Source: Candidatus Woesearchaeota archaeon (GTDB lineage Archaea; Nanobdellota; Nanobdellia; Woesearchaeales; UBA10216). Taken from it: a stretch of DNA of 64,000 nucleotides. The translations under genes and the position numbers were made by a program. The stretch spans positions 37,005 to 101,004 of the forward strand of contig JACPTG010000001.1 of assembly GCA_016192905.1 (NCBI GenBank), written 5' to 3'. The notes under the pieces are model-generated. The model was given only the letters and a program-made list of their open reading frames with translations. It did not search any database and had not been told where the DNA came from. Shown here piece by piece: positions 1-7,955 of this stretch (positions within the stretch are counted from its first letter, which is position 1; each line of letters starts with the position of its first letter).

Positions 1-871
1 GGTATGGCGTTACCTGAAGCGTCTTCGTGCTTCCTGCTGATATGGAATCCACGCCAAGCCTCCAGCTGCTGCCAGCACCCCCAACTGAAAGAACTGAGCT
101 TGATGCGCTGCCTGTCCCGGAGTTCCTTATGACTATTGTGACTGGCGTGTTCCCCTCTGTGGCCTTGTCTGGCGTTATGCTGTCTATCGTAAGGTCTGGA
201 CTGCCTGTTGGAGTGGTTGTTGCAGCCTCCATGGCCGCCTCTATGTTCAGGGTTTGGCCTGCTGTGATTTCAACTGTAAATGTCTTGTCCTGATAGCCTG
301 ATTTTTTCAATACAGCTGAGTGGCTGCCTGCCAAAAGGCCTCCTGCTGTTATCGGCGTCTGGCCTTTGAATACATTATCCACATAAAGGTCAGCTGCGCC
401 TTGGGCTGCTGTTACGTATAGTGAGCCTGTGCTTGCGGCTGTGCTTGGCGTTCCAAGCGTGAACTGCTTTGTCATGGCATTGTTGGCCTCGTCAGACTCT
501 GCAATAGCAGAATCAGCGTCAGCCACTGCCTTGAACGCATACTCGCCCTGCTTCAGGTAGGGGGATATCTGGATTTTCTGGCTGCCTCCTGCTGATATGG
601 AGGCGGTAAGCATCCTCCAGTAAGTGCCTGCCCCCTCCACCTGAAGGACGGAGGATGCGGCTTCAGATGTTCCCTTGTTCTGGACTGTGATGTCAATCTT
701 TACTCCTGAGTCCTGGCCGGGGCTGTCTGGAGTGAAGGCGATTTCGCTGATTGCAAGGTCAGGGCTTGCCGCTATCTGCCTTCCTGTTATTGAGCCGAGG
801 TGGCTGCCCAGGGCGACAGGAATACCTAATAGAAGCAGGACTATTGCGGCCAGCACCTTTTTTTCAAGCAT
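1..871 (-). CDS. Secreted CARDB-PEGA-CARDB protein (partial, runs off left edge)
   Basis: The frame is open from an ATG at 871 to the window edge, so the C-terminus is missing (290 residues visible). Residues 1-24 form a signal peptide (basic LEKK, then a Leu/Ala/Ile-rich core). Residues about 36-140 look like a CARDB adhesion-like domain (SPDLAISEIAFTPDSP), about 148-215 like a PEGA domain (DLYVDNVFKGQTPI, KSGYQDKTF), and a second CARDB starts near 226 (SPDLTIDSITPDKATEG). These domains are typical of archaeal cell-surface proteins, so an outer-surface role is inferred; no enzyme motif is visible. A TATA box (CTATATATA, 901-908 region) lies about 30 bp upstream, giving a nearly leaderless transcript. 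Confidence 0.8.
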   Translation of the reverse strand, partial: MLEKKVLAAIVLLLLGIPVALGSHLGSITGRQIAASPDLAISEIAFTPDSPGQDSGVKIDITVQNKGTSEAASSVLQVEGAGTYWRMLTASISAGGSQKIQISPYLKQGEYAFKAVADADSAIAESDEANNAMTKQFTLGTPSTAASTGSLYVTAAQGAADLYVDNVFKGQTPITAGGLLAGSHSAVLKKSGYQDKTFTVEITAGQTLNIEAAMEAATTTPTGSPDLTIDSITPDKATEGNTPVTIVIRNSGTGSASSSVLSVGGAGSSWRLGVDSISAGSTKTLQVTPY

Positions 872-979
872 TATGCAGGTGAAAATTGGGATGGGCAGGT
901 ATATATAGGTTTTGTTTGTGGTTTGTGGCCGCGGCCCAAAAACAAAAACCTTTTAACCTGGTTAAGCTGGTTAGGGCTT

Positions 980-1099
980 GTGGATCTGAAAAATGCAGCG
1001 GGCAGGTTGTGGGGCGCATTGCCTAAGTGGAAAACTCCTTCTGATGAGCTTGAAAGATTTGTTGACAGTGAATTTGACCATGTAAATACATTTAAATAA
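980..1099 (+). CDS. Possible 39-residue protein, GTG start
   Basis: A short frame (VDLKNAAGRLWGALPKWKTP at its N-terminus, ending FDHVNTFK) begins with GTG about 25 bp after a TATA-like CCTTTTAA, as for leaderless genes here. It has no recognised domain and is acidic and helical in its second half. Its 3' end overlaps the TATA box (TTTAAATA) of the next small gene. It could be chance; the support is the promoter spacing and protein-like composition. Confidence 0.35.
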   Translation: MDLKNAAGRLWGALPKWKTPSDELERFVDSEFDHVNTFK

Positions 1100-1121
1100 G
1101 CCGCCGCCAAACCCTGCGCTG

Positions 1122-1289
1122 ATGAAATGCGATGTGTGCAGGAAGCTGATTGGGACAACTTTCCTGAAGAAGCCTGTGGGAACCTTTGTGAAGGATTCAA
1201 AAGGCAAGCCGCATCCTGTCTGTTTTGAGTGCCAGAAAAAGCTGAACACAAAGGAAGCTATTCTAAAGGCTGTTGCCTCCGTAGCATAG
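1122..1289 (+). CDS. Small zinc-finger protein overlapping tRNA-Thr
   Basis: This 55-residue protein has two Cys pairs (CDVCRK at 3-8 and CFECQKK at 34-40), a classic small treble-clef or zinc-ribbon layout, with Lys-rich spacers suggesting nucleic-acid or protein binding. The TATA box TTTAAATA lies about 27 bp upstream, so translation is probably leaderless. The last four codons and the TAG stop (A-S-V-A-stop) lie inside the first 15 bases of the tRNA-Thr gene. The exact function is not recognisable. Confidence 0.7.
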   Translation: MKCDVCRKLIGTTFLKKPVGTFVKDSKGKPHPVCFECQKKLNTKEAILKAVASVA

Positions 1290-1347
1290 TGGCTATTGCG
1301 GCTGCTTCGTAAGCAGCAGGTCGGGAGTTCAAATCTCCCCGGAGGCT
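1275..1347 (+). tRNA. tRNA-Thr (anticodon CGT)
   Basis: A full cloverleaf can be drawn: acceptor GCCTCCG/CGGAGGC, anticodon arm GCTGC-TTCGTAA-GCAGC giving anticodon CGT (reads ACG), T arm GGGAG-TTCAAAT-CTCCC, discriminator T. No CCA is encoded and no intron is visible. The 5' acceptor and part of the D arm are shared with the end of the preceding zinc-finger gene, so both may come from one transcript that is then processed by RNase P. Confidence 0.93.
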
Positions 1348-2268
1348 TTATGCAAGCGAGGCTATAATTTGCCGCGCGGCAGATTCTATGATTTGTTCCA
1401 GTTCTGGACTGTTGAATATCCGCCCATTCTCATACGCATTATGAGTTCCCGTCTTAAAAATTAGAGTGGCTGTTGGAAAGCAGGCTGACCAAAAAGCTTC
1501 CAGGCTGCTTTTAATCTCAGGTGTAAGCCTCCTGTAGATCATCCCGTCATCATGGTAATAAGCTGCTGTTACCTGAGTATCTGCGGAGACTTGCGCCAGG
1601 TATTGTGAAGCGTCAGGGCAGGCCAACAACTCTGCGATAAACTCCCTTGCAGAGTTGAGCCTTAGCTTAAAGTATCTTGGCTGAAAAGCAACAGTTATGA
1701 AAGCACGCGCTTTTTGCCTTGCAAACATCGTATGGATTCCAGCCAATGCCACCCTCCCGAACAATTCCTCAAGGGGGCTGCCCTTTACCAGGTCATAAAT
1801 CCGGATTAGCCCGGGCATTGTGTTTTGCACTGGCTGCATTAAGCTGAAAGGCATGGCAATTAGTGTCAGGCTGGAATATTCATGCAGTGCTGCAGATCTG
1901 GCTAGGCAGTATGCGCCAAAGCTGTGGCCCAAGCCTCCAACTCTGTCAAACTGCCCTCCAAACCTTTTCCGCCAGTAGTTGGCTGAGTCCACAGCCTGCC
2001 GGACTGAAAATGGGCCTTCGCTGTTTCCATGCCCCGGCTGTGAGTAGACGACGCTCATTAACCCGTAATTGGCAAGACGCTCTGCAAGGTAGTCAGAGTT
2101 ATTTGTACCAACTCTTTCCTGGCTTAGGTTGTCAATTGCGCCCCCGATGCCAATGGGAACCACTGCTGCGCCCTTAAGGTCCACAGGGTCTGCCGGATAG
2201 TAAATTCTGGATTCCAGGAGCTTTCCGTTTACCTTTGCAAATTGGCTTGATTGTGCAACTTCCACCAT
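1348..2268 (-). CDS. Alpha/beta-hydrolase fold protein
   Basis: The protein carries a nucleophile elbow GHSFGA near residue 132 of the chosen frame, preceded by a strand-turn region with GHGNSEGPFSVRQAV, and a late His in TGTHNAYENG that fits the catalytic triad. This places it among serine hydrolases of the alpha/beta fold (esterase, lipase or peptidase like); the substrate cannot be read. The frame could start at 2307, but a TATA-like TCTTTAAAAA about 25 bp before the ATG at 2268 favours the shorter protein. It ends directly against the convergent tRNA-Thr. Confidence 0.75.
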   Translation of the reverse strand: MVEVAQSSQFAKVNGKLLESRIYYPADPVDLKGAAVVPIGIGGAIDNLSQERVGTNNSDYLAERLANYGLMSVVYSQPGHGNSEGPFSVRQAVDSANYWRKRFGGQFDRVGGLGHSFGAYCLARSAALHEYSSLTLIAMPFSLMQPVQNTMPGLIRIYDLVKGSPLEELFGRVALAGIHTMFARQKARAFITVAFQPRYFKLRLNSAREFIAELLACPDASQYLAQVSADTQVTAAYYHDDGMIYRRLTPEIKSSLEAFWSACFPTATLIFKTGTHNAYENGRIFNSPELEQIIESAARQIIASLA

Positions 2269-2393
2269 GGAATTCGGGCAGAGCCGGTTTTTTTTAAAGA
2301 TATCCAAAATCCAAACCGATAATTATAAATAGGTGAGCTCCCAATGGCTTGTTGTCAGTTCTTTGGCTGGCTATATAAAAGGGGTGATATGGA

Positions 2394-2621
2394 ATGGATG
2401 GTGTCTGCCATAGGTGCTGGGGCTTGAAGTTTGTTGTTGTTGGGCTGTTGTTTGTGGTTAATTATTACTGGCTTAAGCTTGACTGGTGGCTGCTTGTAGG
2501 AGTGCTGCTTGTTTTGAAGGGTGTTGTGTGCATGGTCATGCCTCACTGCCCGTGCGGCGTTCCGTGTGCGTCCTGTCAGGCAGGCTCAAAGGCGCCTGCC
2601 AAGCCTGCAAAGAAGAAATAG
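2394..2621 (+). CDS. Small membrane protein with Cys pairs
   Basis: A 75-residue protein with CHRC near the N-terminus, two hydrophobic helices (VVVGLLFVVNYYW and WWLLVGVLLVLKGVVCMVM), then CPCGVPCASC and a Lys/Pro/Ala tail. The Cys clusters suggest metal or disulphide chemistry at the membrane face. A near-ideal Shine-Dalgarno GGGGTGAT ends 6 bp before the ATG, while a TATA-like CTATATAAAA is too close to be its promoter unless the TSS is inside the gene. No family is recognised. Confidence 0.65.
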   Translation: MDGVCHRCWGLKFVVVGLLFVVNYYWLKLDWWLLVGVLLVLKGVVCMVMPHCPCGVPCASCQAGSKAPAKPAKKK

Positions 2622-2742
2622 GTATTTGTAGGTATTAGGAAGGAAAGCGGGTTTAAATTTTATATAATTTTTATATTTTATGTACTGTAGTATAGAAAAA
2701 TTTATATACCTGTTTTCTCTAGGATAGGAATAGGGGGAGATT

Positions 2743-3291
2743 ATGAAGAAGAATGCTGGTAGTGTCAAGGTTATAAGGCAGCCCGAGGTCCGAGGCCTTA
2801 GCAGGCATACTCAGGAGACCATTAGCGAGCTGGTTGGCGAGGAGGTTATTCCTGTCGTGCAGTACCTCAGGGACAAGAAGAATGTTTCTGAGTTCAAGAT
2901 TGCCGAGGACACTGAGATGGAGGTTAACCGGGTGAGGAGTGTTTTGTACAGGCTGCACAGCCAGAATTTAGTTGTTTATTACAGGAAGAAGGACAGGCAG
3001 AAGGGCTGGTACATCAGCTATTGGACTTTCAACCCCTCAGGCCTTAAGCATGCTGCTGCGATGATGAGGAGGAGGAAGCTTGAGCAGCTTAAGGAGAGGA
3101 TGAGGCGTGAGGAGGAGAACCGGGACCTTTTCTACATATGCCCGAGCCTTTGCACGCGGATGGACTTTGACAACGCCACTGACGTAAGCTTCAAGTGCCC
3201 TGAGTGCGGGAAAACCCTTACTGTCCAGGAGAACAGCAAGACCATTGCCCTGCTCAGGACCAAGATTGCCGAGCTTGAAGCTGAGCTTTAG
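2743..3291 (+). CDS. tfe: Transcription factor E, TFIIE-alpha homologue
   Basis: TFE joins the archaeal preinitiation complex with TBP, TFB and RNA polymerase and stabilises the open promoter. The 182-residue protein has the family length. Residues about 20-100 form the extended winged helix (AEDTEMEVNRVRSVLYRLH, KGWYISYW), followed by a charged helix, then a zinc ribbon whose ligands are CPSLC and CPEC near 127-152. The promoter TTTATATA is at 2701-2708 and an AGGGGGAGA Shine-Dalgarno precedes the ATG. Confidence 0.93.
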   Translation: MKKNAGSVKVIRQPEVRGLSRHTQETISELVGEEVIPVVQYLRDKKNVSEFKIAEDTEMEVNRVRSVLYRLHSQNLVVYYRKKDRQKGWYISYWTFNPSGLKHAAAMMRRRKLEQLKERMRREEENRDLFYICPSLCTRMDFDNATDVSFKCPECGKTLTVQENSKTIALLRTKIAELEAEL

Positions 3292-3296
3292 TATTC

Positions 3297-4037
3297 TTAT
3301 TTCCTCTTGAAGAATTCAGATATCTCAGCAGGGAATGGAAGGACTATCGTGGAGTTCTTCTCTGCGGCTATGTCTGAGAGCGTCTGGAACAGCCTTAGCT
3401 GCATTGCCGCAGGCACTTTTTCCAGCAGCTTGCCTGCCTCTGCGAGCTTCCTCGCTGCCTGCTCTTCAGCCTCTGCAAGTATTACCTGCGCCCTCCTGTC
3501 CCTTTCTGCCTCTGCCTGGTGCGCCATTGCCCTCTTCATGTTCTCAGGCATTTCAATGTCCTTTATCTTCACGTCTGTTATGTCAACGCCCCATGGGTCT
3601 GTCTCCTTGTCCAGGACCACTTTTATCTTCTGCCCGATTTCATCCCTTTTAGCCAGGACTGCGTCCAGCTCTGCCTTGCCTGTCATGTCGCGCAGGGCTG
3701 CCTGCGCAAGCTGGCTGATTGCGAATATGTAGTTCTCCACTTCAAGGATTGCCTTGTTTGCCGCTATCACCCTGAAGAAGACGACGCCATTTATCTTTAT
3801 CGGCACATTGTCCTGGGTCATGAGCTCCTGCGAGGGTATGTCAAGGGCCACCACCCTAACATCAACTTTCTCAATGCGCTCAAGCATCGGGATTATCCAG
3901 TTCAGCCCTGGCTGGAGGAGGGCTACGTATTTTCCAAGCCTGAACTTCACAGCCCTTTCATACTGGTTGATTATCCGCATGCCTGAAAAGAGAAGCAAGA
4001 TTGCGGTCCCTGCCACAACATACAGCCAGACTGCCAT
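3297..4037 (-). CDS. Stomatin/slipin-like SPFH membrane protein
   Basis: The protein starts with one membrane helix (LYVVAGTAILLLFSGM), followed by an SPFH domain with family signatures (YERAVKFRLGKY, PGLNWIIP, TQDNVPI, then the Ala/Glu-rich coiled coil AEAERDRRAQVI). Length (246) matches archaeal slipins, which assemble into membrane rings and often pair with an NfeD partner protease; no NfeD gene is next to it here. A TATA box (CTTATAAG) lies about 22 bp upstream of the ATG. Confidence 0.88.
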   Translation of the reverse strand: MAVWLYVVAGTAILLLFSGMRIINQYERAVKFRLGKYVALLQPGLNWIIPMLERIEKVDVRVVALDIPSQELMTQDNVPIKINGVVFFRVIAANKAILEVENYIFAISQLAQAALRDMTGKAELDAVLAKRDEIGQKIKVVLDKETDPWGVDITDVKIKDIEMPENMKRAMAHQAEAERDRRAQVILAEAEEQAARKLAEAGKLLEKVPAAMQLRLFQTLSDIAAEKNSTIVLPFPAEISEFFKRK

Positions 4038-4175
4038 GTTCTGCAGGTAAAGCCTGGTCTGCTTATAAGGCTTTCGCTCGTTAATGGCCTGTGAAGGACA
4101 CTGACGCAGTCATCAAATAGCAATCCACCACTCCGAGAGGCTACTCGACGAAATCATAAAAACAAGGGACCATCT

Positions 4176-4289
4176 TCATTCCTCCTTCTCAGGGGCAGAG
4201 CGCCTCCAGCACACATCACAATAGACAAGGCCTGGCTTGATGATCTTATACACCTTACAGAGCTTGCATCGGGTCTTGTACGCGACCAT
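4176..4289 (-). CDS. 37-residue zinc-binding protein
   Basis: This very short frame encodes two Cys pairs, CKLC (residues 8-11) and CDVC (24-27), with aromatic and basic residues between, as in mini zinc ribbons. The TATA box GTTTTTATAC lies about 25 bp before the ATG. It sits alone between two minus-strand genes. The conserved-looking CxxC-n-CxxC layout and promoter support a real gene, but the function is unknown. Confidence 0.6.
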   Translation of the reverse strand: MVAYKTRCKLCKVYKIIKPGLVYCDVCWRRSAPEKEE

Positions 4290-4351
4290 AACAGACAAAG
4301 ATGAAGAGCCGAGTATAAAAACCCTTTGAAAAAAAAAGTGTTGGCATCCCA

Positions 4352-4774
4352 CTATCTATAAAATGGTGAGTGAAGTGCGGCGTACAATGAAATTCCCCTG
4401 ATAGCCAATTCATCCAAATCCGGTGTTTTAACACTGCCAACATTTGCTGAAAGAAGTCCCACTACCGCCTCATGCATCCTGTAACCGTTTTCTGGATGGG
4501 GATGGATTAATGCCTTTTTTTCCAGCATAGCCAAATACGCCTCAACCCCCTGTGGCTCTAATCTTGCATCTTCTGGAACCGCCGGATGTCGGACCAAATA
4601 CTCACTTAGAAATTCTGCCGAAATAGGACTTCCTGGCAATTGTTCCTGTGCAAGGGCAAAAATCAAAGCGAAATCATGATACCCAATACTTGTTGGAGCT
4701 TCGGCTTCCCTAAAATCCTGAATTGCCAGGTTAAGCACCATAGCAAGGGGATGCTTTCTTGTTGGTTCTGTCAT
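4352..4774 (-). CDS. Conserved-looking cytosolic protein of unknown function
   Basis: From the ATG at 4774 the protein has 140 residues, is mostly helical and soluble, and lacks Cys and membrane segments. The frame extends upstream to 4834, but TATTTAAAT at 4812-4820 gives a start site close to 4790, so the inner ATG (MTEPTRKHPLAM) is chosen. The C-terminal half (ALIHPHPENGYRMHEAVVGLL) resembles the end of winged-helix modules, but that is only suggestive. No family is recognised. Confidence 0.55.
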   Translation of the reverse strand: MTEPTRKHPLAMVLNLAIQDFREAEAPTSIGYHDFALIFALAQEQLPGSPISAEFLSEYLVRHPAVPEDARLEPQGVEAYLAMLEKKALIHPHPENGYRMHEAVVGLLSANVGSVKTPDLDELAIRGISLYAALHSPFYR

Positions 4775-4900
4775 TGTTGTTAACTCGTTACGAATGGGTA
4801 TAAACGCCGCGTATTTAAATTTTTTGGTATTCACTACTCTTAAGATAATACGTCACAACCAAAAGGCATATAAGGCTGAAACACCCATATAAGCCGCCTT

Positions 4901-5230
4901 ATGACCGCCGACGAGTACGCCTTTGAAGGGTATCCAGTGTCTGAAGTAAAAAACCGTTACGGGGCCAATCCGTACAGGTTGGAGGATTACGAGGAGAAAA
5001 GCCTGCAGGAAATCAGGGCCATGCTGCAGAAGCTGCACGCCTACAAGGATGTAGAAACCTGTGAGCAGCACCTCGCATACCTTCAAAGCCTCCTCAAGAA
5101 GCTCAACCTGATAATGGCAACAGAGGAAAGGGAGGGAATACTCAACCTTGAGCTGAGGAAAAAGTCCGGCGAAATAAGGAACTGCTGCGCCCAGCTGGCC
5201 CAAAGAATGGAGGAGGCAAGGAATTTCTGA
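4901..5230 (+). CDS. Helical coiled-coil protein of unknown function
   Basis: 109 residues, nearly all helix: heptad-like runs from about 30 to 105 (YEEKSLQEIRAMLQKLH, LQSLLKKLNLIM, AQLAQRMEEARNF) with Cys at 54, 94 and 95. A TATA element (CATATAAG) at about 4887 fits leaderless initiation at the ATG. No enzyme motif or known family is visible; a structural or adaptor role is only a guess. Confidence 0.6.
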   Translation: MTADEYAFEGYPVSEVKNRYGANPYRLEDYEEKSLQEIRAMLQKLHAYKDVETCEQHLAYLQSLLKKLNLIMATEEREGILNLELRKKSGEIRNCCAQLAQRMEEARNF

Positions 5231-5333
5231 AGGGTACAAAGTGGATTAATCTAAGAAAATTTATATACTTAACCCCCCTATTTAAACTTCAAAAAAGGGT
5301 GTCAATAGGCAATTTACAAAAGACGGTGATTAT

Positions 5334-5654
5334 ATGGAACTAAAGATGATGAGATGCGGCCTGTGCAATAGCCGGACCGAAGTCAGGGAGATGAAATACC
5401 ACAAGAGCGGTGAATACCTCCTGTGCTCCGCATGCCACGAAAAGCAGGTTCCAGGAGCAAAAGTAATTGCCCAAAAGCCAGCTGTGCCGAGTCCAAAGAG
5501 GCAGGAAAGGTTAAGCTACAGGTGCAGGAATTGCAGCTACTCCTTCAGCAGAAACAAGGACCATCCGGTTAACGCGTGCCCGTATTGCGGCCGGGATGGG
5601 ATAAGCCTGGTTGAAGGCAGCATGGCCCAGCACCTCATCGACAGGGCCTTTTAA
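5334..5654 (+). CDS. Protein with two zinc-ribbon modules
   Basis: The 106-residue protein has one zinc site at the N-terminus (CGLCNS, CSACHEK, residues 8-37) and a second after a Pro/Lys linker (CRNCSYSF, CPYCGRDG, about 64-89). This double-ribbon pattern is typical of nucleic-acid or protein adaptors in archaea. Its TAA overlaps the next ATG by one base (TAATG), so it is translationally coupled to the DUF2062 gene. Shine-Dalgarno GGTGAT precedes the ATG. Confidence 0.7.
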   Translation: MELKMMRCGLCNSRTEVREMKYHKSGEYLLCSACHEKQVPGAKVIAQKPAVPSPKRQERLSYRCRNCSYSFSRNKDHPVNACPYCGRDGISLVEGSMAQHLIDRAF

Positions 5655-6160
5655 TGAAACGAGTGCACCAGGCCATCCACAAGACCTTTCAGGAACACCA
5701 CGAGTGGATAAAGGGCAAGCTTAGGGAGATTGCAGAAAAGGAGACAAGCCCCCATGATGTCGCCATAGCTTTTTCCATAGGCGTGTTCATTGCGCTGGCG
5801 ACGCCAGGCATTGACCTGCTGCTTGCGCTGCTGGTCGGCTATCTCCTCAGGCTGCACAAGATAGCCCTGGTCTTCGGAGTTGCCCTGATAAATCCACTCA
5901 CCACCGCATTCATCTACCCCCTCAGCTTCAAGCTTGGCCAGCACATAGTAAGGTATGAATCAGTTGAGGGAACCGCCTTTTTCTCGCTGGAAACACTGCG
6001 CAACATAGGGGTTCCGCTCCTGATAGGCAATTTCATTATGGCACTCCTGCTGGGTGTGCTGGCTTACGGCATAGTTTACCTTGTATACTATCTCACACAC
6101 TACAGGCAGATACAGGAAAGGAAAAAGCAAAAAGCATTTAAAGCGGAAAGCCAGAAATAA
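5654..6160 (+). CDS. DUF2062 family membrane protein
   Basis: 168 residues with the DUF2062 pattern: an N-terminal amphipathic region (SPHDVAIAFSIGVFIALAT), then Pro/Gly-rich membrane helices (GIDLLLALLVGYLLRLHK, INPLTTAFIYPLSFKLG) and a final long helix (IMALLLGVLAYGIVYLVYYL) before a Lys-rich tail. The family has no assigned biochemical role. It overlaps the zinc-ribbon gene upstream and precedes the PAC2 gene, suggesting one transcript. Confidence 0.85.
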   Translation: MKRVHQAIHKTFQEHHEWIKGKLREIAEKETSPHDVAIAFSIGVFIALATPGIDLLLALLVGYLLRLHKIALVFGVALINPLTTAFIYPLSFKLGQHIVRYESVEGTAFFSLETLRNIGVPLLIGNFIMALLLGVLAYGIVYLVYYLTHYRQIQERKKQKAFKAESQK

Positions 6161-6187
6161 ACCCGAGGTGAAGGTTCTATCATAGAA

Positions 6188-6889
6188 TTGAAGCTGAGCA
6201 AAAAGCCGGAGGCAGCGACAATCATCACCGGTTTTCCTGGCTTTGGGATGGTTGGGACAATAGCGGCGGAATTCCTCATAGAGCACCTCAAGGCAAAGCA
6301 GATCGGGACAATAATCTATGACGAGATTCCTGCGGTAGTGGCAATACACCAAGGGGGTTTGCACCACCCATACGGCGTGTTCTACGACGACAAATACAAG
6401 CTGGCCATCATCTATGCCATGACCGCTCCCCAGGGGTCTGAGTGGAAATTCGCAGAAGTGGTTGCTGACGTGGCCCGGCAGCTGAAGGCAAAGGAATTAA
6501 TAAGCCTTGAAGGCGTTGGAAGCACCGCAGAACAGGACGGCTCAAAGGTGTTTTATTTCGCAGCATCAGCCGCGAAAGATAAGGAATTTAAGAAGCTTGG
6601 AATAGAGAAGCTGGGTGAAGGGATAATTATGGGCATAACCAGCGCCCTGCTGGTAAAATCGCCGGTTCCGGTGACATGCATATTCGCGGAAACCCACACA
6701 AACCTTCCGGACAGCAAGGCGGCGGCTAAACTCATAGAGGCGCTTGACGGCTACCTGGACCTTGAAGTGGATTACCAGCCTCTTATTGCAATGGCAGCCA
6801 AGTTTGAGGAAAAGCTAAAAAAAATACTGCAGCAAAGCAGGGTGGCTGCTGATGAGCGCGACAAGAAAACCCTGAGCTATGTAGGTTAA
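6188..6889 (+). CDS. PAC2 family proteasome assembly chaperone homologue
   Basis: The archaeal PAC2 family (PbaB-like) binds proteasome subunits. The protein shows the family core GFPGFGMVGTIAAEFLIEHL, then HQGGLHHPYGVFYDD and GITSALLVKSPVPVTCIFAETH, with length near 235. The annotated start is a TTG at 6188, but the only Shine-Dalgarno (GAGGTG, 6165-6170) is 17 bp away. It is better placed for an ATC or ATA codon at 6179 or 6182, which would add residues I-I-E or I-E that fit the family's N-terminus. The proteasome alpha gene is elsewhere in this window. Confidence 0.85.
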   Translation: MKLSKKPEAATIITGFPGFGMVGTIAAEFLIEHLKAKQIGTIIYDEIPAVVAIHQGGLHHPYGVFYDDKYKLAIIYAMTAPQGSEWKFAEVVADVARQLKAKELISLEGVGSTAEQDGSKVFYFAASAAKDKEFKKLGIEKLGEGIIMGITSALLVKSPVPVTCIFAETHTNLPDSKAAAKLIEALDGYLDLEVDYQPLIAMAAKFEEKLKKILQQSRVAADERDKKTLSYVG

Positions 6890-7105
6890 ACGAACTGATT
6901 TCTCACTTTTTTACGGGTTGTTAGACTGGTGCCTAAATCGTTTATGGCCATGCAGACAGGAATCTTCCAGAGCAAAATTAGCTAAAGCGAATGTTTCATA
7001 GGATAGCTATAGTTTAATGTAAAAAATTAAAATGTTTAGTCGATAATTTATGATGAATTCTATAATTAATGCTTAAAACTTTTGTTGTAGCTTCTGCAAT
7101 ACAAA
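6890..7105. other. Gene-free AT-rich stretch
   Basis: This spacer between the PAC2 gene and the next small gene holds no convincing frame on either strand. It is richer in A/T than its surroundings, with runs such as GTTTAATGTAAAAAATTAAAATG. The promoter of the following gene (CCTTTAAATAG, about 7110-7117) lies just after it. No repeat or RNA structure was recognised. Confidence 0.5.
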
Positions 7106-7152
7106 CCTTTAAATAGTTAGATACTTAGGAGTAGTAAATAGGGTGGTAAAAC

Positions 7153-7320
7153 GTGGGAAACGCACAAGAGCAAACTGCAATTGAAATCGAACATTTTAAG
7201 AAAGCAATTCACGAATGGGTGTTATACCTCAGCCAGACAGACAAGGACACTGCTGGAAGGGTAGCACTGCTGGAAAGGCGGCTTGCCAAACTGGAGTTTG
7301 ACAGCCATCTGAGGGTTTAG
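7153..7320 (+). CDS. 55-residue helical protein, GTG start
   Basis: The frame starts with GTG 7 bp after a GGGTGG Shine-Dalgarno and about 40 bp after the TATA box TTTAAATAG. The product is one or two amphipathic helices (EIEHFKKAIHEWVLYL, RVALLERRLAKLEFDSHL) without Cys or membrane segments. No family is recognised. A copy of the structured intergenic repeat follows its stop codon by 25 bp. Confidence 0.6.
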   Translation: MGNAQEQTAIEIEHFKKAIHEWVLYLSQTDKDTAGRVALLERRLAKLEFDSHLRV

Positions 7321-7345
7321 CTTTTTTCTTTTTTACTTCAACTAA

Positions 7346-7460
7346 TAGCAGGCTGACTCTCCGTGAACTGACGCAAACAAAGCAAGTCCACGAAGCCAGG
7401 CAGTACACTTACAAACGCCCGAAAGGGACAGTTGAAACAAGGCAGGAACAGCCAGCTACT
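7346..7460 (+). repeat. Structured intergenic repeat, copy A
   Basis: About 115 bp starting TAGCAGGCTGACT and ending CAGCCAGCTA. The ends are complementary except one base. Inside, CCGTG pairs with CACGA (7361 and 7392 areas) and the hairpin CCCGAAAGGG follows. It shares long blocks with copies at 13.2, 28.1, 32.7, 32.8 and 49.1 kb. It lies between two plus-strand genes, downstream of the first. Confidence 0.85.
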
Positions 7461-7568
7461 AGTAACTTTATGCTTCCTTTGCCACAAAGACTGGCTAACG
7501 AGCCAGTTTTCATACAGCAAAGCTTAAATATACCTTATTCCCAGAAACAGCTTAAAAGAGGTGACCGT

Positions 7569-7931
7569 ATGAAACAGAAGGCTAAAAAGGCAGAAGTTTC
7601 TATGTTTAAGAAGCCCGGGAACTGGGCGCTGCTTCTTGGCGTGTTCGCGGCAGTGCTGGTATCCTTCTGGCAGATTTATTACGCGGGGCTAATCCTACTG
7701 CTGCTCGGTGTGGCAGGCGGATACATGATGCAGGCCAAGGACAGCCATCAGGTCATTGTGTATGCCTTGGGCTTGTGGGTGGGCGTAAGCAGCCTGTCTG
7801 CGCTAAGCCTGGTAAGCCCTGTCCTGTCTGTTGTGGAGACAGTGGGGAGAAACCTGGCAACCCTGGCAGCTTCAGCTGCTCTTGTGCTTGCGCTTAGGGC
7901 CTTCGCCGGAATGGTAGCTCCGGCGAAGTAA
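7569..7931 (+). CDS. Small integral membrane protein
   Basis: 120 residues from an ATG with a strong Shine-Dalgarno (GAGGTGACC). The TATA box TTAAATATA is at about 7524-7532, so the longer frame starting at 7470 is rejected. After a Lys-rich N-terminus there are four hydrophobic segments (WALLLGVFAAVLVSFW, LILLLLGVAGGYMM, VYALGLWVGVSSLSALSLV, LAASAALVLALRAF). No signature of a known transporter is seen; function unknown. Confidence 0.75.
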   Translation: MKQKAKKAEVSMFKKPGNWALLLGVFAAVLVSFWQIYYAGLILLLLGVAGGYMMQAKDSHQVIVYALGLWVGVSSLSALSLVSPVLSVVETVGRNLATLAASAALVLALRAFAGMVAPAK

Positions 7932-7955
7932 ATTTTTTATTCTCTTTGCTTTTGC

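Noticed and set aside
871-1251. 126-residue minus-strand frame over the zinc-finger gene
   Set aside because: Antisense to the small genes with promoters and shows no protein-like features.
4090-4175. Twelve-codon frame (MKMVPCFYDFVE) coupled by ATGA to the 37-residue zinc protein
   Set aside because: Too short to support; no downstream continuation.
7346-7460. Integron attC site as an explanation for the repeats
   Set aside because: The core sites GTTRRRY/RYYYAAC are not at the ends, copies are not arrayed between cassettes, and no IntI is present.
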